From CAZQLW01 sp964639875 (GTDB taxonomy: Archaea; Nanobdellota; Nanobdellia; Woesearchaeales; GW2011-AR9), in assembly GCA_964639875.1 (NCBI GenBank), contig CAZXEM010000030.1, positions 1 to 12,326 of the forward strand: DNA of 12,326 nt, given 5' to 3'. Position 1 is the stretch's first letter, and each line of letters begins with the position of its first letter. Position numbers and translations under genes: made by a program. Positions 6,346-12,260 of the stretch are shown in pieces. The notes beneath the pieces are model-generated. The model did no database searches. It was not told where the DNA came from and worked only from the letters and a program-made list of their open reading frames with translations.

Positions 6346-7694
6346 CTTTCTATTCTTTTAATTTTATTCAATCTTCTAACATGCCTTTTCTCTCCAGAAA
6401 AACTAGTATCCAAGAAAGTTTTAATTATTTCTTTTGCTTTTGAAAAAGATAAACCCATCCCCTTAACTTGATCTTTCATTCCACCACCAGACAAACAGAT
6501 TATATTGGCATCATTATGTTCCCGGCTTAATTTAGCTGTAAGAGAATTAAAAGCTGATACTGCCCTAATTCCTTTAACTTTATTAGCAGCGATACAAATC
6601 CCCTCAGAAGAACCGCAAATTAAAATCCCAAAACTTTTATTTTTTACAACAGCTTTACCAACTTTCTCTGCATAATCAGGATAATCGTCATTAATGTTAT
6701 AAACTTTATTTCCTAAATCTTGGTAAGCAATATTTTCTTTCTTTAACCATTTCTTAACTTTTTCTTTCAATTTGAATCCAGCATGATCACTACCAAGATA
6801 AATTTTCTTTTCCATTTTCATTTTCTCCTTTTCAAAAATATTTACAAAATGCAAATAGTTATGAGTAATTTTATCAATAGTTTGAGATTTGTTTAACTTT
6901 TTACTTTGATAATCTAATAACGGCTGCTTGAAAACTGTTCTCCCAACCGCAAAACCAATCACAGCTTCAACTTTTGCACCCTCCTTTATCCAGTGTGCAG
7001 CTTTCTTTTCGTTCTCCCCTCTACCAAGAACAACAATTCTTGCTTGCGGATTAAATGAAGTAACTTGATCTGCAACTTTTTGCATTAATTCTTTTTTGTA
7101 TAATCCTTCTAATTTCCAAATTTCTGGGTCAACTCCTGCTTGTTGCAGTTCAGAAATAGCTTTAACCATTAACTTTGCTCTAAGCTTGTGATCAAAATTT
7201 GTTTTGGTCTTATATTTTTTTAACTGTTTCTCTGTTGGGATTTCTAATACTTCTAAAAGGAAACCAACATTTACTTTTTTCAAATATTTAGTTAATTCAG
7301 CAAGTTTTTTTGCCTGCCGTTTATTCATAGCTTTATTTCCTGCAGGATTATAACGTAAAAGAACTTTAGCATAACTTGGTTTGAAATAACTTAATCTGTT
7401 CCGATAATCTTTTCGATCAAAGAAAAATTCTTTCTGCCCAGACTTTTCTAAAGTATAACAGGTAATGATCTTTTTTTTCTTTGCAGATAATAAAATCCCT
7501 TTACCATAAGTTTCGTCAACAAGAATCCCTGCATCTTCTTTACTTAATTTTGCTTTCTTAAAAGCAGAATAAATTATTTGTTTATAATCTTTGATTTTTT
7601 GAACATCCTTTTTAGTTAACGGATCCTGCACTCCAATAATCTTCTTAAAACTACCTCGATGATCAAACGGTAAAATGTAAAGTGGACTCGCCAT
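6342..7694 (-). CDS. Fusion of a DUF2090 aldolase-like domain with ribose-5-phosphate isomerase B
   Basis: I start it at ATG 7694 (450 aa), one base after the stop of the preceding gene; a longer N-terminus would lie inside that gene and reads as an out-of-frame copy of a membrane segment. Residues 1-288 look like DUF2090, the class-I-aldolase-like domain normally attached to PfkB kinases such as IolC: YILPFDHRGSF, ILVDETYG, VLLRYNP, EIWKLEGL (Lys194 a candidate Schiff-base Lys), VVLGRGEN and GFAVGRTVF. Residues 294-450 are RpiB: IYLGSDHAGFKLK, ILICGSSEGICIAANKVKGIRA with the catalytic Cys, SREHNDAN and RHVRRLNKI. RpiB interconverts ribose-5-P and ribulose-5-P. Kinase upstream and Rpe downstream support a pentose/sugar-phosphate role. 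The aldolase substrate is unknown. A Shine-Dalgarno site at the domain boundary may also yield a separate RpiB. Confidence 0.87.
   Translation of the reverse strand: MASPLYILPFDHRGSFKKIIGVQDPLTKKDVQKIKDYKQIIYSAFKKAKLSKEDAGILVDETYGKGILLSAKKKKIITCYTLEKSGQKEFFFDRKDYRNRLSYFKPSYAKVLLRYNPAGNKAMNKRQAKKLAELTKYLKKVNVGFLLEVLEIPTEKQLKKYKTKTNFDHKLRAKLMVKAISELQQAGVDPEIWKLEGLYKKELMQKVADQVTSFNPQARIVVLGRGENEKKAAHWIKEGAKVEAVIGFAVGRTVFKQPLLDYQSKKLNKSQTIDKITHNYLHFVNIFEKEKMKMEKKIYLGSDHAGFKLKEKVKKWLKKENIAYQDLGNKVYNINDDYPDYAEKVGKAVVKNKSFGILICGSSEGICIAANKVKGIRAVSAFNSLTAKLSREHNDANIICLSGGGMKDQVKGMGLSFSKAKEIIKTFLDTSFSGEKRHVRRLNKIKRIER
6825..6830 (-). promoter_or_regulatory. Internal Shine-Dalgarno site at the aldolase/RpiB boundary
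   Basis: Within the fused gene the minus strand reads AAGGAG, then 9 nt, then ATG at 6815, the natural first Met of RpiB (MEKKIYLGSDHAG); another ATG lies at 6821, 3 nt after the motif. The spacing suits independent initiation of a 157-158-aa RpiB, the family's usual length. It may be a relic of two separate genes before fusion, or a working internal start. Confidence 0.45.
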
Positions 7695-7695
7695 T

Positions 7696-8055
7696 TTAAA
7701 AATCGTCAACCCCTTCAATAGTTTCTTCCTTCCTTCCCAAATAGACATAATCGAGAATAAACAAACTGCCAATAACAAATAATGGCGCAGCTGCAAAAAT
7801 GTAAGTTAAATCAAAAAGTTTGCTCATTGAAAAAAGCAAATAGCCAGAACCTAAAATAATAAAAATACTACCACCAATAGGTTCGTTTTTCCAAGCAATC
7901 AAGGTGGTTAACAATAAACTTGTCCAGGTCATTATCCCAGCAACAAAATAATCTCCAGAACCGTAAATGATAAGTGCTACTAATCCAATAACTAAAACTA
8001 TTGAAGCGATTATTTTTGGTGTCCAGGAAAATATTTTCAGATAATCAAATTTCAT
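7696..8055 (-). CDS. Small four-helix membrane protein of unknown function
   Basis: This protein is 119 aa from ATG 8055. The frame also has TTG at 8064, but ATG three codons on is preferred, and neither has a clear Shine-Dalgarno site. Four hydrophobic segments lie at about residues 13-31, 37-54, 61-78 and 84-103, joined by short loops with WKNEPIGG between helices 2 and 3; the acidic tail (RKEETIEGVDDF) is hydrophilic. It resembles the widespread small tetraspan proteins of bacteria and archaea, whose function is unknown. It overlaps the end of the PfkB gene by 11 bp and ends 1 bp before the aldolase-RpiB start, so it is part of the sugar operon. It has no transport signature and no Cys or His cluster. 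Confidence 0.78.
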   Translation of the reverse strand: MKFDYLKIFSWTPKIIASIVLVIGLVALIIYGSGDYFVAGIMTWTSLLLTTLIAWKNEPIGGSIFIILGSGYLLFSMSKLFDLTYIFAAAPLFVIGSLFILDYVYLGRKEETIEGVDDF

Positions 8056-9013
8056 TTTTATCAACTTTAATTTTATATTTCTTAATTAATAATTTTGCTT
8101 CTTTCTCCGTTAATAACTTATTTTTAGTACCAAAATGTTGAATTACTGATGTAGAGTTTACCTGACCCAGTTTAAATGCTTCTGCAAAATCATACTTTTT
8201 AATAATTCCAGCTAAAAAACCGGCCGTGAAAGAATCTCCTGCCCCAGCAGTATGAACAATTTTCACATCTGGCGGAGTTAATGAATAAATAACATTTTCT
8301 GATAAAGCGTAACATTTCTTTGCTCCATTGGTAATGATTACTGTTTCTGGACCTAACTTTTTCAACTCTAAAAGTAACTTTTTGAATGAATTAGTCTTAT
8401 TTTTTAGTAAAGATTGCGCTTCTTCTTTATTTAAAACTAAAATAGTTGTCGCTTCTAAAACTGATTTAAGATAATTTCTACCTTTCTTTGCTAAGTATAA
8501 TGAAGGATTAAACAATAAATTTATTTTATTTTGCTTTGCATATTGAGCAATCTTTTTAGCAGTTTGAAATGATTGGCCCATTAAACTAGCCATATAAATC
8601 CATTTAGCTCTTAATTGTGATATTTTGAAATCGTTTAAAGATAAATTACTAGAAGCACCTTTATGAGCATAAATAATTCTATCCTTATCTTTATGTGGGC
8701 AAGAAATAACCACAGAAAAATCAGTATTATGTTTACTATGATGTAAACAAACATTTTTCAATTTATATTGTTGTAATTCTTTAATTATAAATTCGGCATC
8801 ATGATCATTTCCCAACTTAGATAACAATTTTACTTTCAAGCCTAACTTTGATAATGCTGCTGCAGAATTTGTTGCACCACCACCAGAATGCTTTTCCGTT
8901 GCTTTAACTAAAACTTTATCACCTAACTTAACAGATTTTAAAGAGCAATCAGTTGTTAAGAAATTATCAACAGTAGCTGAACCAATACAAAGCACATCAT
9001 ATTTTTTTAACAT
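8045..9013 (-). CDS. PfkB/ribokinase-family carbohydrate kinase
   Basis: It transfers phosphate from ATP to a sugar, sugar phosphate or nucleoside in the cytoplasm. From ATG 9013 it is 322 aa, typical for the family. Early IGSATVDNF, sugar-binding SGGGATNSAAALSKLG (about 43-58), FNPSLY, the NKEEA segment, VIITNG, and the second signature HTAGAGDSFTAGFLAG, with catalytic Asp260 and anion hole GAGD, are all intact. ATG 9013 is preferred over the adjacent GTG 9016 because AAAGGGG (9020-9026) stands 6 nt before it. It is the first gene of the operon. Bacterial IolC joins a PfkB kinase to DUF2090; here the DUF2090 domain sits two genes downstream fused to RpiB, which hints that kinase and aldolase act in one pathway. 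The substrate cannot be read from the sequence; ribose, a keto-deoxy acid or a nucleoside are all possible. Confidence 0.9.
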   Translation of the reverse strand: MLKKYDVLCIGSATVDNFLTTDCSLKSVKLGDKVLVKATEKHSGGGATNSAAALSKLGLKVKLLSKLGNDHDAEFIIKELQQYKLKNVCLHHSKHNTDFSVVISCPHKDKDRIIYAHKGASSNLSLNDFKISQLRAKWIYMASLMGQSFQTAKKIAQYAKQNKINLLFNPSLYLAKKGRNYLKSVLEATTILVLNKEEAQSLLKNKTNSFKKLLLELKKLGPETVIITNGAKKCYALSENVIYSLTPPDVKIVHTAGAGDSFTAGFLAGIIKKYDFAEAFKLGQVNSTSVIQHFGTKNKLLTEKEAKLLIKKYKIKVDKNEI

Positions 9014-9019
9014 CACTAA

Positions 9020-9026
9020 CCCCTTT
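9020..9026 (-). promoter_or_regulatory. Shine-Dalgarno site of the PfkB gene
   Basis: The minus strand reads AAAGGGG with 6 nt to ATG 9013. It supports ATG rather than the neighbouring GTG as start, and a leader of about 25 nt from the promoter upstream. Confidence 0.55.
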
Positions 9027-9046
9027 CAGTTACTATAAATACTATT

Positions 9047-9085
9047 AAAGAATATATTACTATTTAAAATAGTTGTGGTTAAAAA
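9047..9085 (-). repeat. 39-bp terminator-promoter repeat, copy 1
   Basis: The segment is identical over 39 bp to 10852-10890 and in the same orientation. Read on the minus strand it runs from TTTTTAACCACAAC through ACTATTTTAAATAGT to AATATATTCTTT. The left part is the T-rich tail after the stop of the Gly/Cys-rich gene at 9094; the middle holds a TATA box inside an inverted repeat. This copy drives the PfkB operon. Confidence 0.85.
9061..9068 (-). promoter_or_regulatory. TATA box of the PfkB sugar operon
   Basis: The minus strand TTTAAATA matches the archaeal TATA consensus and sits in the inverted repeat ACTATTT-T-AAATAGT. Typical spacing puts the transcript start near 9038, a leader of about 25 nt containing the AAAGGGG site before ATG 9013. 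The same box precedes the paralogous surface gene at 10842. Confidence 0.55.
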
Positions 9086-9093
9086 AAAAATAA
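9081..9093 (-). terminator. T-rich terminator after the Gly/Cys-rich surface gene
   Basis: Immediately after the TAA at 9096-9094 the minus strand has TTA and then ten T in a row. Oligo-T without a hairpin is the usual archaeal termination signal. It separates this gene from the PfkB operon promoter just downstream. Confidence 0.55.
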
Positions 9094-10842
9094 TTAGTCT
9101 AAACTTGCTTTCATTCCAATATTAGTAAGTGTATCACTAGCTAAAGCTTTATCAAAAGTATCTTGAGTAACTAAAACCCCAGTAACAATATTTGTAACCA
9201 AGTCTTGTGGGGAAGGATCATATTGACCGCAATCTTTAGCACCTAAACATTTCTCAACCATTGCTGGATTTAATCCACCACACCCACCACCACTACTGCC
9301 GCCATCACCAGCAGGCATTCCGGGAGATGTTGTCATCCCCACACTGGCAAAAGGGGCAACTTTGTCTGTAATCGTATTGCTTCCTCCACAACCACTACAA
9401 CCACTAGCAGCCCCCGCATAACCAGATAAAGAACTCCAACAAGGTAAGTTTCCAGCACCATCTACTGGATCGAATTTAAATTGACCTCCATAAGAAACTA
9501 TAGTATCTTTAATATCACCAGTATCTTTACGCCATTGAGCATCAGATTCAGCTTTATTTTTTTCTGTATCTGTACCTTTAGACACACCAGACTCAAGCCA
9601 CTTCTCAGTCCCTGATTTTGGTTTATCTCTATTAAATGCTTCTCCTGCAGAGATATCAAAAGGTTCACCTTTAGGTGTAGAACTTTCTCCACTAGAATCT
9701 CCTACAGGCCCTTCTGCAGTATCTGCGCCAGTAATCATTGCCCCAGTAGGACTGCCAACTTCTCCGCCACCCATACCTAAACACATTAACCAGCTATATC
9801 CACCGCCGAATCCTGCAGCACCATTATCAAAATTTGGATCAACAGGGTCTCCTCCACCAATACCCCCTTCACCAAGCGTACTACCAACTACTCCTAATCC
9901 ATTTCCAGAACCAGAACCAGATGGACCAAAACCGGTTTTAGAATTCATACAGCCCATAGAACCGCCAGCACCACCACTACTAGGGCCACCTTTTGGACCA
10001 CTAAATCCAGTATCAGGTTTTTCTTCAAGGGCTTCATCATTTTCAATTTCTACTTCAAACAAAATATCGTTTTTTATTCCTTCCAAAACTTCACGCCAAG
10101 TAAACGGACTTAATGGTTTCAAAATCATTTCTTCATTATATTCATCAAGAGTATAACCTTTCCCGTTCACATTTCCATCTTGATCTGCTTCAGTCTCTCC
10201 TTTAAAAAAAGTCCCACCATTTTGTTTCAGTGCTTCATCAATAAGTTCATTTCGCAAATTTACTTCCACATCTTCTTGATTATATCCTAACAAATTGTAA
10301 ATCTCATTGTAAACTTTAATGTAATTGTTTAAATTACTTTTAGAAACACTACCAGTTTCTTCTATTTCTTTACGTACAGAATTAGCAACTTTTGCGTATT
10401 TGTTGAAAATTCCTTTTTTCATTAATTCTGCATGAAAAAGATCTAGGTAAAGATATTGTGATCTTAATTTAAATTTTAGATGACTCACTGCGGTTGGTTG
10501 AAGAGTTATTACTTTAGAATCTAATCCATTAACAGCGTGAAAGAAAGCGTATAAAGACTCTTGATAAGGGGTAATTGCAGGTTTAAATTTAATATTCTTT
10601 TTAGATAGTTTTGATAAATCATAATTAATTGGCAATTTCAGAGGGTCAATACTTTTAGTTCTCATTGCTTTACGAATTGCTTCACCAGCAATTGCTTCTT
10701 CACTATCCTGAAAATTATTAATCAAAACTAAAGAACCGGCAAGAAGAATTAAAATAATTATAGAAAAAACATATTTATGTTTAAAAAAACTTTTAATTTT
10801 ACTTCCTAATGAACTATTCTTCTGACCTCTTTTTTTAACCAT
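9094..10842 (-). CDS. Membrane-anchored Gly/Ser/Cys-rich surface protein, paralog A
   Basis: No known family is recognised. The 582-aa protein has a basic N-terminus (MVKKRGQKN), one membrane helix (about residues 24-41), then the motif INNFQDSEEAIAGEA (41-55), a helical domain (about 85-205), and a long low-complexity tail rich in Gly, Ser, Pro and Asp (about 275-545). All eight cysteines (298, 354, 468, 482, 485, 521, 532, 538) are in the tail, some as SGCSGCGG and GGGCGGLNPAM. It is probably exposed outside the cell, with disulfides. Residues 147-186 align with residues 80-120 of the neighbour at 10911-12260, so the two are paralogs beyond the N-terminal motif. ATG 10842 lies about 27 nt from its TATA box and has no Shine-Dalgarno site, so its transcript is probably leaderless. 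Confidence 0.8.
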   Translation of the reverse strand: MVKKRGQKNSSLGSKIKSFFKHKYVFSIIILILLAGSLVLINNFQDSEEAIAGEAIRKAMRTKSIDPLKLPINYDLSKLSKKNIKFKPAITPYQESLYAFFHAVNGLDSKVITLQPTAVSHLKFKLRSQYLYLDLFHAELMKKGIFNKYAKVANSVRKEIEETGSVSKSNLNNYIKVYNEIYNLLGYNQEDVEVNLRNELIDEALKQNGGTFFKGETEADQDGNVNGKGYTLDEYNEEMILKPLSPFTWREVLEGIKNDILFEVEIENDEALEEKPDTGFSGPKGGPSSGGAGGSMGCMNSKTGFGPSGSGSGNGLGVVGSTLGEGGIGGGDPVDPNFDNGAAGFGGGYSWLMCLGMGGGEVGSPTGAMITGADTAEGPVGDSSGESSTPKGEPFDISAGEAFNRDKPKSGTEKWLESGVSKGTDTEKNKAESDAQWRKDTGDIKDTIVSYGGQFKFDPVDGAGNLPCWSSLSGYAGAASGCSGCGGSNTITDKVAPFASVGMTTSPGMPAGDGGSSGGGCGGLNPAMVEKCLGAKDCGQYDPSPQDLVTNIVTGVLVTQDTFDKALASDTLTNIGMKASLD

Positions 10843-10851
10843 TTCTTATTA

Positions 10852-10890
10852 AAAGAATATATTACTATTTAAAATAGTTGTGGTTAAAAA
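10852..10890 (-). repeat. 39-bp terminator-promoter repeat, copy 2
   Basis: This is an exact copy of 9047-9085. Here it follows the stop of the serine-rich paralog and precedes ATG 10842 of the Gly/Cys-rich paralog. The similarity ends at a T-rich tract on one side and a one-base length difference in an A run on the other. Confidence 0.85.
10866..10873 (-). promoter_or_regulatory. TATA box of surface paralog A
   Basis: The minus strand TTTAAATA is centred 27 nt before ATG 10842, which is the distance from TATA to transcript start in archaea. The mRNA would begin at or within a base or two of the start codon, agreeing with the absence of a Shine-Dalgarno site. Confidence 0.55.
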
Positions 10891-10910
10891 GAAAAAAGAA
10901 AAGAAAAAAA
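10886..10910 (-). terminator. Pyrimidine/T-rich terminator after the serine-rich surface gene
   Basis: Directly after the TAG at 10913-10911 the minus strand is only T and a few C, with runs of 7, 4, 6 and 5 T. This fits an archaeal oligo-T terminator and leads straight into the repeated promoter. Confidence 0.5.
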
Positions 10911-12260
10911 CTATTTAGGTAACATAATAAACAGTTCTCCTCCAAAAGTACTCAAACCTAATTTATTCATACTAACCGCATCAATCGGATTATCACCAGA
11001 AATATGACTTTGAGTAATGTCTACTTGAATCATCGCTGGATCTCCTCCACCACCACCACAACCGGAACCAGTGCTCCCATAACCTTCATCACTCATTCCA
11101 GCAGGATTAATTCCATTATCATCACAATCATCTTCATCACTGCCACCACCACAATCACCTAATGTACCTCCAGGATTACCGCCAGCACCGCCACAACCAC
11201 TGCCACTATCATCACCCATTTGTTGTGAGCTACTGCCGCCACTTCCTCCACTTGAGGAAGAGGATGAGGAAGAGGACGAAGTTTCTTGCCAAGTTCCTTC
11301 TTCACCTTCGTGTTCTTTTTCTTTTTGTTCTACTTCTCCCCAAGGGTCTGAACCACCAGAACTTGAACTACTTGAGCCAGTTCCAGCACCCGCACCAGAA
11401 CTTGACGAACTTGAAGAAGATCCTGAACTCGAGCTACTTGAACCACTTGAACTACTGGAACTTGAACTGCTAGAGCTTGAACTACTCGAGCTGGAGCTGC
11501 TTGAACTACTACCAGTGTCCCAATCATCTTCTGCATCTTCCATCTCATCAAAAAGGTCATCTTCATCATCTTCCTGGCCAGCACTAGAACTAAAACCCAC
11601 CATATTGGGATCTATATTACCACAAGGGCCACTTGAAGACCAAGAATTTTCTACTTGAGTAGATGCTCCTTTTAAGGGATCCATTGGATCAATAGATGTG
11701 CCAGTTAAACTTGCTTCTGATTGAGGACCGCCAGCACAATCTGAAAAAGCAGTACCACCGGAATTCCCCCCTGTTGCTGCTCCAGTTAAACTGTTACGTG
11801 AAGAACTTTTAGTTTCTTTTTCAACAATAATTGTTTCCCCACTTCTAAGCTTAGACAATTTTTTAAAAAAAGTAGGATTAATAGGTTTATCAAAAGTTTG
11901 ACCAAATATTTCTTTTTTATATCTATCCTCAAAAACCATGTACCAAGCAGTGAAAGAAAGAGTGTCCGAAGAAGCCCCAGCATAAACTTTATTGACTAAC
12001 TTTTTAATATTAGAATAACTGTTTTTTAATTCTGCTCGCTCATTACGATAATCTCTACGAGAATCTATTAAAAAAACATTGCTCCGAATCAAAGCGGCAT
12101 TGAATTTATTAAAATCAATTTTTTCTTTACCGCTCATCTCATAAAATCGTTTGTACTCTTTATACAACTGAAAATAAGGTTCTGGAGATTTACTCCTAAT
12201 ACTTTTTCGATAAGCTTCGCCAGCAATTGCTTCCTCACTATCTTGTAAATTGTTAATCAA
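10911..12260 (-). CDS. Serine-rich surface protein, paralog B (5' end disturbed)
   Basis: No known family is recognised. From TTG 12260 (449 aa) it begins INNLQDSEEAIAGEA, nearly the same as residues 41-55 of the neighbour at 9094-10842. A helical domain follows (about 28-140); residues 80-120 share Y-x-x-V/I, Y/W-x-V-F/Y-E/N and I/L-F/L-G spacing with the paralog. The tail holds acidic DDEDDLFDEMEDAEDDWD, polyserine runs of 22, 6, 8, 6 and 10, and six cysteines (175, 213, 356, 370, 379, 401), with SGCGGGGGDPAM matching the paralog's GGCGGLNPAM. A membrane helix is encoded just upstream in the same frame but a TAA (12302-12300) cuts it off, so the annotated start is probably not the ancestral one. 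It should be anchored outside the cell if the helix is translated. Confidence 0.7.
   Translation of the reverse strand: MINNLQDSEEAIAGEAYRKSIRSKSPEPYFQLYKEYKRFYEMSGKEKIDFNKFNAALIRSNVFLIDSRRDYRNERAELKNSYSNIKKLVNKVYAGASSDTLSFTAWYMVFEDRYKKEIFGQTFDKPINPTFFKKLSKLRSGETIIVEKETKSSSRNSLTGAATGGNSGGTAFSDCAGGPQSEASLTGTSIDPMDPLKGASTQVENSWSSSGPCGNIDPNMVGFSSSAGQEDDEDDLFDEMEDAEDDWDTGSSSSSSSSSSSSSSSSSSSSSSGSSSSSSGSSSSSSSSGAGAGTGSSSSSSGGSDPWGEVEQKEKEHEGEEGTWQETSSSSSSSSSSGGSGGSSSQQMGDDSGSGCGGAGGNPGGTLGDCGGGSDEDDCDDNGINPAGMSDEGYGSTGSGCGGGGGDPAMIQVDITQSHISGDNPIDAVSMNKLGLSTFGGELFIMLPK
11250..11279 (-). repeat. Second polyserine tract (10 Ser)
   Basis: It encodes residues 328-337 of paralog B. Apart from the last codon, essentially only TCN serine codons are used, giving a pyrimidine-only TC-rich strand. 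This differs from the main tract, which mixes AGN and TCN, so the two arose separately. Confidence 0.7.
11397..11510 (-). repeat. Degenerate 12-bp repeat encoding the main polyserine tract
   Basis: It encodes residues 251-288 of paralog B: 22 Ser, Gly, 6 Ser, Gly, 8 Ser. AGN and TCN codons alternate, built on variants of the unit AGTAGTTCAAGY. The protein sequence is far more uniform than the DNA, implying old expansion followed by selection for Ser rather than recent slippage. Such stretches are often linkers or O-glycosylation sites in surface proteins. Confidence 0.75.

Noticed and set aside
7697..7796. N-terminal extension of the aldolase-RpiB protein (MQLRHYLLLA and on)
   Set aside because: It overlaps the coding end of the preceding membrane-protein gene in another frame, and the family similarity begins at MASPLYILPFDHRG.
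10886..10910. Purine-rich tract as a small RNA or CRISPR leader
   Set aside because: There are no spaced repeats or RNA fold; it is better explained as a T-rich terminator of the minus-strand gene.
11162..11473. Plus-strand His/Leu-rich open frame
   Set aside because: It is the antisense of the Gly/Ser/Cys-rich tail of paralog B; its biased composition comes from the repeat and it has no initiation signal.
11250..11510. CRISPR-like or microsatellite array
   Set aside because: The repeats are degenerate, in frame, contiguous without spacers, and fully explained as coding for serine runs.
11330..11584. Minus-strand Val/Gln-rich open frame overlapping the polyserine tract
   Set aside because: It is the polyserine repeat read in another frame (VVQ/VLV repeats), so its openness is a by-product of repeated codons.
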